From: a virus
Reading direction: 5' to 3' (one strand)
IMG/VR virus record: IMGVR_UViG_3300037585_001448
Coordinates: 1-64,000 of that record
Length of the DNA stretch: 64,000 bases
Shown: positions 31,601-39,080 of the stretch, in pieces
Numbering within the stretch: the stretch's first letter is position 1
Layout of the letters: each line of letters starts with the position of its first letter
The notes under the pieces: model-generated
What the model saw: only the letters and a program-made list of their open reading frames with translations
Databases searched by the model: none
Told to the model about the DNA's origin: nothing
Position numbers and translations under genes: made by a program

Positions 31601-32901
31601 ATCTTGCGCCGACGCATAGCGCTATCAGCCCAATACCCGCTCGTCATCGCACCACGGTTGTAACTGTTGCGTATAAAGTTACCGAGAATAATCTTGTCAG
31701 GATCCTTCGTGCGAAGAAGACTGTTAGCGACCTTCTTCCGATCACGACCCTTCTGCTTAAACGCAATATCCTCGTCCGTAGCGCCCCGACCCCGAGCCAA
31801 CGTGTCCAAATACTTTTTTTGCGGATCAACAAAGAAATCACGGAACGTCTGACCGAAACGAGAAGAAGCCACCTTCTCCCAACCGATACCCGGCGACGAC
31901 ATGATCGATGCCGTCACACCAGAAGCAATCGGAAACACACCAAACGGCAACACATCCACAGGCACATTCGCCGCACGCTGCAACACCTGCCTGAACTCTT
32001 CAGGGATCTGATCCAACGTTTCACGCTTCTGGGCCTTAAAGACCAGATCTGCCATATCGGCATCCGGACCCAACACCTTCGCCATGCGTTCCTGAACGAG
32101 CCGTGGAATCTGAGACGCACGCTTGCGTGCAATACCAGCAGAACCACGGGTCAGCCTGCCCAACACTGGGCCTGTTCCCGGGACACGGAACCTCAGCCCC
32201 GTTTCAATCCCAAGATCATCGATAAGTTTCTTGCCGACCTCGCCATGCTGTCGTGCCAGAACATTTCTGGCACGAGAAACACTGCCACCCTTGGCACCAG
32301 CAGCCACCACAGCATCCTGTGCAGCCCGCAACGTAGCCTGCTGAGTGGCATCCCTGACACCCAACTCCCCCAGATCCTTCACCAACGGTGCCAGATCGTC
32401 CACAAGCCCCTTAGCGCCCCTCGCACGGGCAAAAGCACCCAACCCCCCAGCCCAAGACAACGGATCCAGCAGAACGTCTCCAGCAAGCCCTACAGCCCTG
32501 TTACCCCACTTGCCCAGATTGATATCTTCATCATGGAGAAAGTCGCCAAACCCATAATGTGTACGCGCCTGCTCCGTGAAGTCGCCCCAACTGAAACCCT
32601 CACCGTCGAAAGCGTCCTTGATCTCCTTCACACCCGAAGTGAGAATCGCACGGGGCATATCGATTACACCCAGTGCTTTGCCTAGGAAACCGCCGAAACC
32701 CCCGCCACCCTGTTGGGCGCCCTGTTGGGCGGCACGGCCACCCGAGGCGGCGAGTGCCGCCGCCATGCCAGCACGGTCAATCCCCCCCACCCCCCTAGGG
32801 GTGGTAGGCAGCGTGGGCAGGCCCGTTGGCATGGCGGGTAGCCGGGTACCACGGTTCTCTACGGCCTTGAAGATGTCTTCAGGAGACAGCCGGACGACCA
32901 T
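25603..32901 (-). CDS. Giant internal virion / DNA-ejection protein (2,432 aa)
   Basis: By length and position (after an 872-aa virion protein and before lysis) this resembles the gp16-type internal core protein of podoviruses that enters the cell first and forms the ejection channel. Sequence: N-terminal P/G-rich start, WGNRAVGLAGDVLLDPLSW near residue 135, many helical charged segments, and C-terminal NVFGGMANMWFADIPL, RRFGKRVFPFYTWTRNNLPL and QMSFLANSPGKF. The last is typical of very large phage virion proteins. No lysozyme or transglycosylase motif was found. It occupies about 19% of module A. Confidence 0.65.
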   Translation of the reverse strand: MVVRLSPEDIFKAVENRGTRLPAMPTGLPTLPTTPRGVGGIDRAGMAAALAASGGRAAQQGAQQGGGGFGGFLGKALGVIDMPRAILTSGVKEIKDAFDGEGFSWGDFTEQARTHYGFGDFLHDEDINLGKWGNRAVGLAGDVLLDPLSWAGGLGAFARARGAKGLVDDLAPLVKDLGELGVRDATQQATLRAAQDAVVAAGAKGGSVSRARNVLARQHGEVGKKLIDDLGIETGLRFRVPGTGPVLGRLTRGSAGIARKRASQIPRLVQERMAKVLGPDADMADLVFKAQKRETLDQIPEEFRQVLQRAANVPVDVLPFGVFPIASGVTASIMSSPGIGWEKVASSRFGQTFRDFFVDPQKKYLDTLARGRGATDEDIAFKQKGRDRKKVANSLLRTKDPDKIILGNFIRNSYNRGAMTSGYWADSAMRRRKIFLNEVQQNVGRVDDETLGRLTELSPELVDDFADGVVSPQVMDAVRGRFPGLSDEQILFVVRRYDELIRTPDSEFLSRGDLYGSEGQLVNDMNDVMVDFGGYTPEIWTPDGLEIVRGAHGGGLPPWMEGVSREFEEVLPDAQTMDEVRRRATSGRLRRRNMRPAGTRADGTFGDGTELVVPRADGSGSVRRLLRRSNPQRADVQQRVVGQGPDGRSTVIRRDLTPEELATRRRRPARELTTEPEGLSVPEQIEAAYREAGHLGEGESLFVRGFEARENAHINSLAADIRLRSIESYAASQGLIYNADTYRGYARELADLEDAVRVGNEALQGLTDDEAAAQAVVDAILAVGAGARAQTIENLEAWVARHGADLPEAQARVDELTNLLHEGRVESQLLVNEVTAIVDDLQDILGYRRVATTPRVPGTDTTLGWLNSGIPFEDLVAAPPGANPVAFSIDAIRQLAPILEDLDSVMVRARLLSEGVAKFAKLSKDIRNIGSTTGPTGLVVRTVDATTGAVDDPTFLAGLQALDADIQASLNFLETDLLPFAASLSDSAMLHDQTVVAAEALRRATALSAGTQSVPTQTFFDQVNAEFASMGFEGGNNRALHRFSEEQMRHPVDEKWYPPATPGGELRSTEEVIRAGMGGTPEGAERGEKLISSLRGLQAVHRDVAQAVADVTGESVDAVAGRLPFEEIIGFTATWYVNDGFDVTFTVFGSFNRSDTARVLGTMIEVSDFQPRIQRILGAYMDSMILYEADRLQVPVRAGSIMTGSTDRGDMVDSYIFGRSDGAGNRVVEGGANGLFEPFQAWRLPDADGNLQTVWETPGLSAESKTFIRAAQDLLAQRPNAANAPINDLIANGDLVLPPAGPIRDAIEEIIASGAGLGDTLSGWAEVIPDMVNEFTSDFNRHHFYGMAGLTRLANRPLDVGSYYGLEIASVADGNLGADGAVRAADIVGGGYTSGGSAKRTPTVPGELRGNQGRLWRSKRGVAVPKVLGFGNEGGMRVGPTPLSAASGDAAARQVALLTELGDLENILNVNYLSNLLPDALRSETSGTSMESLIAHAKHVREGLAATAEQTWGTAGLQRYMPFLGREPFPVPSAVGDPSGLSPRIDLPEMRARLEDLQISLEDQISGGPSSAQADDFAMEVAGIPTDAGTLRSFAAGFDDLDPQYVLDDLMTRVDDTISNIAYAADTGSGRTAGLSPLNDFWRAFRDLRNAARWTPAAGGYTPGDTFIGLAGSDQFAALVDDATWDAAIAEYRANGQRLGLFDEEDRYPLSLLETNNPQLRANIDADVSDPGLRDLLNEYALVRVGDRVYNPAAAEAGGATYTAPIPEQVANVIRDALDTGVGVRSNEYWNAIQSVLDNWGVPNGAFERGELIEWGYLVQQYDNLRAGKVNQASFMAEERLYGAFDKAILDTSDEINRLNTQIRSSDPAARAASQGRLDARRETLAKKELLVQNIQLQRLEVEQKILLAEQQRNNLANKVGNMLGAANGKPFNLNSFGGQFDLSGVTASQLQDLFNAGGKQMWGSGAMDEWLVAGNAEFADEFTYAMLAAQKMDDRVEVGNFLKAYDKAHNWLKAQMVATPGFVARNVFGGMANMWFADIPLTEVPRTFRLIDKAYKAGNGDLAAGFRKLVADNPGNVEYANALELVQLGVHGGGQAASVVDVNLGRTSRMDWVWGSKENSKYSGRIRMNPMDAGFFMFAGVRHANTFAEEAMRLGTGLYMRRVGGSVDDALEMTYKLHFNYGGLSEAERRFGKRVFPFYTWTRNNLPLQMSFLANSPGKFNRLMSLRRNIELGEEREGTVPDYFMEGFGLQLPFSIGGAQAYSQPDFPLQDLFKFDPTQRGYGKVMEQMFSSTTPFLKTPIEYWAGKRVFEGIPFREEYVPVPAATRMIPGLMQAAQALGWAKKNSKGEWMMYDNRLAVLDNMMPFVGRLRRVIPEDEKTQSRWIQSVMSMFGGVSLRLNTPREQRNERVRRRVEREMTRQDRLDLERPRR

Positions 32902-32906
32902 CGGAT

Positions 32907-35525
32907 TTACTTACCCCATCCGGGTTTCCCGTTGGCTTTCAGCATCCCGAACGTATTGCCACGGCTATGTTGGAACAGAATGTATTCTTCCACAGTGGGA
33001 TAGTTGGCAGGCAAGATGTCCATCATGGCTTCCAACTCCACATCACCGTATTTGGTTCCTGCGCCCTCGTGCCCTGCAGGAACAGTGAAGGAGTCGCCCG
33101 ATTGGAAGAAGCGACCAACGGCTTTACCAGTAGCAGCCGCTGCATCACCAACAGCGCCCGAAACGCCTTCACCCCACTCAAAGTTGCCCGTCGTGCCTTT
33201 TTCACGCAGTCGCCTCATCTGCTCATTTTTGACGGACAGCGACGACCCTGCTTCTAGGCTCTCAGATTCCGACAAGTTCCCAGCCCCCGAATCGTACCCA
33301 CCAGTGGTGGTCCGGGTTTCCTCCAAGGCATCCACGGCAGCCTCCGCCAACGGCTCAGCAACCTCCTGCGAGGTGCCATCTTCCATAAACTGTTCGGTGT
33401 ACAGGAACGTCAACACTGGGCCGTAGCCCAAAGCAGCCAGAGCGTGTGCGTAACCTGTGTTGTCGGCGTTGATGTTGTTGTTATACATGTAGTCAGCGAC
33501 TTCCTGCATAATCGCAGCACCGCCCTCTACCGAACCAGCGTGCAGCGACAACTGTGTCCCCAAGTTGAAATCCTGATCGCCCAACTCGGCAATATCCATC
33601 GCCTGATCCCACGCAAACTGATCGTCAGCCAGATCAAACTTGTCTTCAAGCAACTTGAACTGGTTCTTCTCCAACTGGCGGTCTATCACCCCAGCAGCCT
33701 GATCGCCGCGGGCCTCCCACCAATCCAAATCCAGCCCCTTCTGGGCGAAGTCCAACTTGTCAGCAGCCATACCCTCAGTAGAAGCAATCTGGTCAGCGAA
33801 CTGTTGAGCCGACACCTGCTCCGCAGCAGTCAACCCCGTCGCCGTATCAAACCCGTACTGGCGCCCAGTCGACGGGTCGATACCCTGAGCAGCCAACGTC
33901 GCCGTCTGTCCAGCATCCAACCCAGTCGCAGTGTTAAAGCCGTACGGAAGACCAGTAGCCGGATCGATCCCCACATCAAACTGGCGGATCTGCTCAGCCA
34001 ACCTGTCAGTATCGACCGCCCGATCCAAACCGCCCTCACTGACAGTCAAAGCACGATCCAACGCAGCCTCACTGATACCAGTCGACAAGCCCGGAATATC
34101 CACCCCGGAAGCCAACCCGGCAGCAACAGCACGCGGATCCAAACCCAAGAACGGTGCCAAATCAGCGGCCTGCAACGCCTGCGAACGGGCATCATAATCG
34201 GCACCAATCCTGTCCGTCTCAGCGCCATAACCCAACTCGTTCGTACGGGACCGCAAATCCTGCTTGTACCCCCCGAAGATACCCTCACCCATAAACTTGC
34301 GGTCGGCATCAGCCATCTGAGAAACCAAACCCAGATCATCTAAATAGGCTCCACGCTCCTCAGCGCCCGCCATCGCAACAGCATCAGTCATATCCAACCT
34401 GTCACCAACCAACCCCGGGTTCACCCCGGCAGCCCGCAACTGCTCCTCCAAAGCCATACGGTCGTCGTACCGTTGCGCCCGCTGAGCATCACTCACATTG
34501 CGGAAATCGCTAGTAACAGCGTTCTGTGTGGAAAGAAAATCTTTCCACACGCGCTCAGTCTCAGTATCGTACAGTTCCTGCGCCGTCTTAATATCCAACA
34601 GACCACTGTTCAACATGCTTGTGATAGCGGTCTTGGTGTCGTCCAGTCTGGTTTGGGCGACATCGCGGGCGTTCTCACTTAACGTTTCAATAGTGCCTGC
34701 GGGGTCGCCCGGAGGAATGTAACCCGCTGGTGGAACATAGACGGGGTCATCCACAACAGTGTCATCCACAACGGTGTCATCTACGACGGTGTCATCTACG
34801 ACGGTATCGTCACCGCCACCCATGTCGCACGCGCCGTTTACCCAAGTTCCCCCACCCTCAACACACAACTGCTGGGGAGTTTTAGCAACACCCTTGACTT
34901 TAATCTTGCCGTCCACCCACTCGTACTTGCTCGTGGCCGCAGGCTCTCCCAAACCTCCTTGACCATCCCGCAACATCGTTGCGGCGTCCTCGCTTAAAAA
35001 CCCTGCAACGCTGCCATCCCCCATGGGATCCAGACCAAACTGGACACGAGCCTCGTCGCTACCCAACCCCTCCAACATCTTCAAATACTCGTTCGCATGC
35101 TGCTGCGGAGTCTTCTCCACAACAGGCAAATCATCTACTCCCGATGCTGCGTTGTTGGCGTCGTCAATAGCCTGCATCGCCGTAGCGTTTATATCACCCC
35201 ACTGGTACTGTGACCCCGTCGGGGCAGCCGTAGTTGCATTCGCTGCGCCACCCGGCGACTGATCAGGGAGAATCTTAAACGCCGCAGTACCATCCGGCTT
35301 CAATGTAACTGTGCCGTTGCCATGGGGCTTCAGCATCGCCTCCACGATCTGGCGTTGTGCATCAAACCCCGGAGTCACCGTGGGAAGCGGCTTCGCTTCG
35401 GAGCCTTGCGCCACAGACGCAAAGAACCGCGCCAACTCAGGCGAAATAACATCCTTCGTTTTCGTGGGAGTCCCCTGAGAATAACGGTTATTACCTTGAC
35501 CCGGATCGAAACCAAACCCACCCAT
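32907..35525 (-). CDS. Internal virion-type protein (872 aa)
   Basis: Gln/Asp/Ala-rich, mostly helical, so likely an internal core or ejection protein together with the 2,432-aa product. The first 220 residues are low in hydrophobic content. Around residue 240 lies a run of DDTVV pentapeptide repeats, then alternating QTRLDDTKTAIT-type helices. Two repeats GLPYGFNTATGLDAGQ and GRQYGFDTATGLTAAE occur near residues 540-570. The C-terminus ends GKPGWGK. The gene abuts both neighbours. Confidence 0.55.
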   Translation of the reverse strand: MGGFGFDPGQGNNRYSQGTPTKTKDVISPELARFFASVAQGSEAKPLPTVTPGFDAQRQIVEAMLKPHGNGTVTLKPDGTAAFKILPDQSPGGAANATTAAPTGSQYQWGDINATAMQAIDDANNAASGVDDLPVVEKTPQQHANEYLKMLEGLGSDEARVQFGLDPMGDGSVAGFLSEDAATMLRDGQGGLGEPAATSKYEWVDGKIKVKGVAKTPQQLCVEGGGTWVNGACDMGGGDDTVVDDTVVDDTVVDDTVVDDPVYVPPAGYIPPGDPAGTIETLSENARDVAQTRLDDTKTAITSMLNSGLLDIKTAQELYDTETERVWKDFLSTQNAVTSDFRNVSDAQRAQRYDDRMALEEQLRAAGVNPGLVGDRLDMTDAVAMAGAEERGAYLDDLGLVSQMADADRKFMGEGIFGGYKQDLRSRTNELGYGAETDRIGADYDARSQALQAADLAPFLGLDPRAVAAGLASGVDIPGLSTGISEAALDRALTVSEGGLDRAVDTDRLAEQIRQFDVGIDPATGLPYGFNTATGLDAGQTATLAAQGIDPSTGRQYGFDTATGLTAAEQVSAQQFADQIASTEGMAADKLDFAQKGLDLDWWEARGDQAAGVIDRQLEKNQFKLLEDKFDLADDQFAWDQAMDIAELGDQDFNLGTQLSLHAGSVEGGAAIMQEVADYMYNNNINADNTGYAHALAALGYGPVLTFLYTEQFMEDGTSQEVAEPLAEAAVDALEETRTTTGGYDSGAGNLSESESLEAGSSLSVKNEQMRRLREKGTTGNFEWGEGVSGAVGDAAAATGKAVGRFFQSGDSFTVPAGHEGAGTKYGDVELEAMMDILPANYPTVEEYILFQHSRGNTFGMLKANGKPGWGK
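34746..34805 (-). repeat. Four 15-bp tandem repeats encoding DDTVV
   Basis: Four consecutive 15-base units in frame inside the 872-aa gene, giving DDTVV repeats with a near-copy at the right end (DDPVY). Codons vary between units, so the protein repeat is conserved beyond simple recent slippage. Confidence 0.8.
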
Positions 35526-35956
35526 TACGCCATAGCCTCCCGAATCTCAGCCGCCCTCGCAGCACGAGACTCAGCCACCCCCAAAACATCCTCAAACCGC
35601 GACCCCTGATAACCCCCATAATCACCCAAACGCTGTACCGCCAAATTGAACATAGCCTGCTCCAAAGCGCCCCCACGCTCCGCACGACGGCGATCATAAT
35701 CCGCCCCCGCCTCCGCCAAAGCCAAATTGCGGATACCAGAATCCTGCAAACCACGACGAGCCATACCCGCCTCCAACTGGGGTACAGCCTTACTCCACTG
35801 CTTCGACATATCAAACTTGTCGCGGTTATACGACGTACGCGCCTGCTTCTGCCCCATAGAAGACTTAGCCAAAGCAGCAGCCAGACGCGACGAAGGAGAA
35901 GTCCCGTACGGATCCGCTATATTGTACTTTGGTGTCTGATACGGGTTGAACGCCAT
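35525..35956 (-). CDS. Small virion-region protein (143 aa)
   Basis: Not recognised. MAFNPYQTPKYNIADPYGTS start, then a charged helix-rich body (LEAGMARRGLQDSGIRNLAL, DYDRRRAERGGALEQAMF). Tightly packed between the fibre-like gene and the 872-aa internal protein. Could be an internal virion or chaperone protein. Confidence 0.5.
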   Translation of the reverse strand: MAFNPYQTPKYNIADPYGTSPSSRLAAALAKSSMGQKQARTSYNRDKFDMSKQWSKAVPQLEAGMARRGLQDSGIRNLALAEAGADYDRRRAERGGALEQAMFNLAVQRLGDYGGYQGSRFEDVLGVAESRAARAAEIREAMA

Positions 35957-36339
35957 CAGCCGTAAACCTGACCTGCCAACAGCAACGTAGCCGTTTCCAC
36001 ATTCACATTCACAGTCACAGTACCCGACGCACCACCACCACTGATGGCTGTGCCAGCCGTCACACCCGTAATGTCACCAGTAGTAGGGGCCGTCCAAGTT
36101 AGCCCGCTCGCTGTAGTTGAATCGGCAGTAAGAACATACGTATTTATTCCCGCCGTCAACTTCGTCGCCGTATCGGCCCCTGTTCCAACGATCAGATCGC
36201 CCTTGGCGTCCGTGTCTACAGTAAGGGTCACGGCACCCGTTGAACCGCCACCCGCTAGACCCGACCCCGCCACGACATCCGTGATGTCGCCCGTCGAAAC
36301 CTGATCTACGACCCTTTGAGAAATCCGATTCAAACCCAT
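35956..36339 (-). CDS. Tail-fibre stalk-type protein (127 aa)
   Basis: Contains the fibre repeat GDITDVVAGSGLAGGGSTGA and GDITGVTAGTAISGGGASGT, separated by about 70 residues. The same unit is found in the 253-aa fibre protein of module B (40424-41185). Ends LLLAGQVYG. Such GDIT-x-V-x-A-G-x-x-L-x-G-G-G units build trimeric fibre shafts. The short length indicates an accessory fibre or head fibre. Confidence 0.65.
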   Translation of the reverse strand: MGLNRISQRVVDQVSTGDITDVVAGSGLAGGGSTGAVTLTVDTDAKGDLIVGTGADTATKLTAGINTYVLTADSTTASGLTWTAPTTGDITGVTAGTAISGGGASGTVTVNVNVETATLLLAGQVYG

Positions 36340-36341
36340 TG

Positions 36342-36635
36342 TTACGCTCCAAAGTACGTTACGAAGATTGTGGAACTAGAACCACCAACACGAATAAACC
36401 TGATGACCGACAAATCGTCATTCACCAACTCAGCCGTGCTGTACGGATTCAAGTAATGACCAACAGACGTAGTGGGCGTACCCCACCTCATCCTGATCGC
36501 CTCAGCACCATTCGTAATCATTGCCGCCACAGCACCAGCAGGGATGGAAGCCAACCCGATAGATGCGTCAGCGACAGTCAAGGACTCGTCGCCCAGTTTG
36601 CTCCCCATCTCTGAGGCTGCCTGCCTAATAGCCAT
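36342..36635 (-). CDS. Hypothetical virion-region protein (97 aa)
   Basis: Not recognised. N-terminal MAIRQAASEMGSKLGDESLT, then beta-rich with a FIRVGGSSSTIFVTYFGA end. Compact beta fold likely; a small decoration or tail-tip protein is possible. Confidence 0.5.
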   Translation of the reverse strand: MAIRQAASEMGSKLGDESLTVADASIGLASIPAGAVAAMITNGAEAIRMRWGTPTTSVGHYLNPYSTAELVNDDLSVIRFIRVGGSSSTIFVTYFGA

Positions 36636-36643
36636 AACTGCTC

Positions 36644-36772
36644 CTAACCGCCAAGCGCGGTTACTCGCGCTTCCAAATCGTCCAACTTCTCTTGAATCTT
36701 CCGCAACTCGTACTCAATGGGGCGAGCATTAGCGCCCTGCATCCGACGAGTAGGTTTGTACACGACCGTCAT
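36644..36772 (-). CDS. Tiny coiled-coil protein (42 aa)
   Basis: MTVVYKPTRRMQGANARPIE followed by a heptad-like helix YELRKIQEKLDDLEARVTAL. GGAGG lies close upstream, and its ATG overlaps the stop of the membrane protein gene. Function unknown; it may pair with the coiled coil of that neighbour. Confidence 0.45.
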   Translation of the reverse strand: MTVVYKPTRRMQGANARPIEYELRKIQEKLDDLEARVTALGG

Positions 36773-37119
36773 CATTCCTCCCAGAAAGACTGCTCGTCCT
36801 GCATCAACAACACGCCCACAGAGGAAGCCACTCCAGCGATCAGTTCCTCCATTGCGTCCACACGGCTACACAGGTCTTCCATCGCTGCCAACCGTGTTTC
36901 TAAATCCCGAATGTCTTCCGAAACATCTTCCACTCGCGCATAAGCGTGCATATCCATCGAATCTTCAATGGATTCAACCGACTCTTCGAGGCGGTCGATG
37001 CGTGACACTGTGCGTGCAGACGACCATGTGATTGTTCCTGCGATGACCGCTACGGACAGGATGAGCCCGACCGCGATGGTCGGTATCTTTACCTGTCGGA
37101 TGTCGGTCGGCTCGTTCAT
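36772..37119 (-). CDS. Membrane-anchored coiled-coil protein (115 aa)
   Basis: ATG at 37119 overlaps the upstream stop. Short N-terminal arm, a membrane span IPTIAVGLILSVAVIAGTIT (about residues 12-31), then a long charged coiled coil (RIDRLEESVESIEDSMDM and onward). The layout is like Rz-type i-spanin-like or holin-associated proteins, but a Gram-positive host would not need a spanin, so the role is open. Confidence 0.5.
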   Translation of the reverse strand: MNEPTDIRQVKIPTIAVGLILSVAVIAGTITWSSARTVSRIDRLEESVESIEDSMDMHAYARVEDVSEDIRDLETRLAAMEDLCSRVDAMEELIAGVASSVGVLLMQDEQSFWEE

Positions 37120-37445
37120 CACTCAGCAGCGAGCCTTGCCGCCTCAGCAGCATCCCAAGCAGCCTGTGTTGGTGGGTCCATCGGCCACACAACCTCAGAC
37201 ACACGCGAATACGTCGCAGGTAGATCCCGCAACGACTGGCGGTACGCAGCCCACTCCTCAGCGGTGTGGTCACCTAACGCGGCGTCAGCCAACTGTGTCC
37301 AGTCTGCTGCTGCCAGCATCCCGTTGCGTTGCGATCTGACCATGTTCATGTCCAGATCGGCAGCCTCAGCCCGCGCATCCAGTTCCGCTTCTTCTTCCGC
37401 GGTCAGGTCGTAGTAGACCCCGTTGACAACCTTCTGTCTTGCCAT
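37119..37445 (-). CDS. Phage_tail_APC-like tail assembly protein (108 aa)
   Basis: The segment RSQRNGMLAAADWTQLADAA followed by EEWAAYRQSLRDLP matches the Phage_tail_APC family (R-x-x-RN-x-L-x-x-x-DWTQ ... YR-x-x-LRD). Members often lie beside tail fibre genes and may chaperone fibre assembly. Directly downstream of the 176-aa tip protein gene. Confidence 0.65.
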   Translation of the reverse strand: MARQKVVNGVYYDLTAEEEAELDARAEAADLDMNMVRSQRNGMLAAADWTQLADAALGDHTAEEWAAYRQSLRDLPATYSRVSEVVWPMDPPTQAAWDAAEAARLAAE

Positions 37446-37447
37446 TT

Positions 37448-37978
37448 CTATGCTCCTGTTACTCCGTAGAGGGTGAACGATGAATACTGCATCAGGTCGC
37501 CGTTTTGCGGGTCGATAGTGATTGAGGTGATCGCAGCGGTGCTAGACCACAACCCCGCCCCTATGCCCATTGTCCAATAACCGTTTGTGGTGGTAGCCCC
37601 TTCGGTGACGAACCCTGCTACTACCTGCTTGAAGTTCGCCGTGTTCGCATAGTTCGGAATCCAAATGCTTGCGTTACCGAAGGTGTCAGCAGTTGACCCA
37701 TCGGCGTTTATGAGAAGAACGCGATCCAAACCATCAGCACCCGACGTTCGCCACGACCCTGCGGAAGCCTGCCCATAGACTCCCGTTGACGAATAGTTGG
37801 TACCCGTATCGCCGTTGAACTGGACATCCACATAGTCGTACCAGTTGCTTGTACCCAGCGAGGAGCGGGCCGAGATGGTCAAATACAGGTGGTCGTAGGA
37901 CGACGGGATGGTTGCCGAAGTCCATGACGCTGCAGCGCCTGTGAGTTCTTCGTGGTCGATAACAGTGAAAGCAGCCAT
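37448..37978 (-). CDS. Tail-tip/fibre family protein (176 aa)
   Basis: Member of the same family as the 168- and 171-aa proteins: WTSATIPSSYDHLYLTISAR, VQFNGDTGTNYSS and a C-terminal QYSSFTLYGVTGA. Its 5' part contains the 127-bp stretch that is also found at 1-127, so it marks the junction of modules A and B. In both contexts it is the last member of the fibre cassette and precedes the Phage_tail_APC-like gene. Confidence 0.65.
   Translation of the reverse strand: MAAFTVIDHEELTGAAASWTSATIPSSYDHLYLTISARSSLGTSNWYDYVDVQFNGDTGTNYSSTGVYGQASAGSWRTSGADGLDRVLLINADGSTADTFGNASIWIPNYANTANFKQVVAGFVTEGATTTNGYWTMGIGAGLWSSTAAITSITIDPQNGDLMQYSSFTLYGVTGA
37807..37933. repeat. Exact 127-bp repeat, copy 2 (module junction)
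   Basis: Identical to bases 1-127. Sequence to the left continues into the 3' half of the 176-aa gene and module A. To the right it enters module B tail-fibre genes. See copy 1. Confidence 0.85.
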
Positions 37979-38493
37979 CAGGAACTATTCAATCCGTAGA
38001 GGGTGAACTCAGAACCACGCAGAAAGTTGCTGCCACCAGACTGGTCTATCAGGATCGTGTGTACCGCTGCGGTGTCATCCCACAGGCCCGAATCCACCGA
38101 AACGAGGTTGGCCTCGTCCCCAATCCCTGAGAGTATTAAACAGGTCGTGTTCTTGTTCGTGTTCGCATAGTCCAAGATGTCCCACACCACCCCCCCGAAG
38201 AGGGTGGCAAGGACGGCGTTCGCCCATCTCCCCGCATACATTTCAGAGTTCCCCGTAACGGCTTGGCCCAATGTGGTTGTGTCGTATCCCATCATTCGGT
38301 GAGCGGAGTAGTTGGACCCCGTATCACCGTTGAATCGAATCGCACCGTAAGACGGCTGGGAAGCATGGGTGTAGTCAGTTTTGGCGTTGATGCGGAGTTG
38401 CAGATGCTCGTACGTCGCAGGAATAGACGAGAACGTCACCGACGTAGCATTAGCCTCCAAATACGTTGTGGCGATTGCTTCGATCACAGCCAT
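37978..38493 (-). CDS. Tail-tip/fibre family protein (171 aa)
   Basis: Homolog of 172-678 with conserved start (MAVIEAIATTYLEAN) and end (GSEFTLYGLNSS) and divergent middle (residues 36-100). Overlaps the next gene start. Probably a virion tip component of module B. Confidence 0.65.
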   Translation of the reverse strand: MAVIEAIATTYLEANATSVTFSSIPATYEHLQLRINAKTDYTHASQPSYGAIRFNGDTGSNYSAHRMMGYDTTTLGQAVTGNSEMYAGRWANAVLATLFGGVVWDILDYANTNKNTTCLILSGIGDEANLVSVDSGLWDDTAAVHTILIDQSGGSNFLRGSEFTLYGLNSS

Positions 38494-39080
38494 CAGGCCA
38501 CCATCCTTGGGAGGATGCCGAACAGGTCGATGCGGGTGCCGATAGCGAAAGTTTCACCTGACCCGATCATGTCGATTTCGGAGATCGGTGCTTGTGACTT
38601 CCAAGTAGTCGCACTCAACCATGCTTGCCCGTTGCCGTCCATGTCGTTTGCGCTCTGGCTCACACTTGACTTGTATTTGCCGCTGTTGATGTCGAACAGA
38701 TGAGACACGGTGGCTGAGAAAACATTGGCGGTGTCACCGTTTCTGGGGGCGTAACCCAGATAAGCGGAGGTCGTAGTGCTTGCGTTCGGGAACAACGAAG
38801 GGGATGCCCCGTCGCAGTAGAAGATTTGATATGCGTAGTTGCTGGCGGTGTCGTTGTTGTATTGAGCGGCCAGATAGTCCCCGTAAGTGGCCCCAGTGGA
38901 GTACCGCACATACGAGATAATGACCAGATCCATGTATTGCGACCAGTCTCCGACCTGACCGTCATCGGTGGATGTGAACGTGATCTCCGAAGCAGTACCC
39001 GTCAGCGTCGTGGACGCCAAAGCGACCCATGCCTCACCGTCCGTGAGAACACCATCAACGATGTATGCGGGATCAGCCAT
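38493..39080 (-). CDS. Tail-tip/fibre family protein (195 aa)
   Basis: Homolog of 678-1265: identical length, same N-terminal MADPAYIVDGVLTDGEAWV and C-terminal FGILPRMVA, divergent core. In the same cassette order as in module A. Function unknown; likely exposed tail protein. Confidence 0.65.
   Translation of the reverse strand: MADPAYIVDGVLTDGEAWVALASTTLTGTASEITFTSTDDGQVGDWSQYMDLVIISYVRYSTGATYGDYLAAQYNNDTASNYAYQIFYCDGASPSLFPNASTTTSAYLGYAPRNGDTANVFSATVSHLFDINSGKYKSSVSQSANDMDGNGQAWLSATTWKSQAPISEIDMIGSGETFAIGTRIDLFGILPRMVA

Noticed and set aside
34746-34805. CRISPR-like repeat array
   Set aside because: Units are 15 bp and contiguous with no spacers, and they are in frame within a protein gene.
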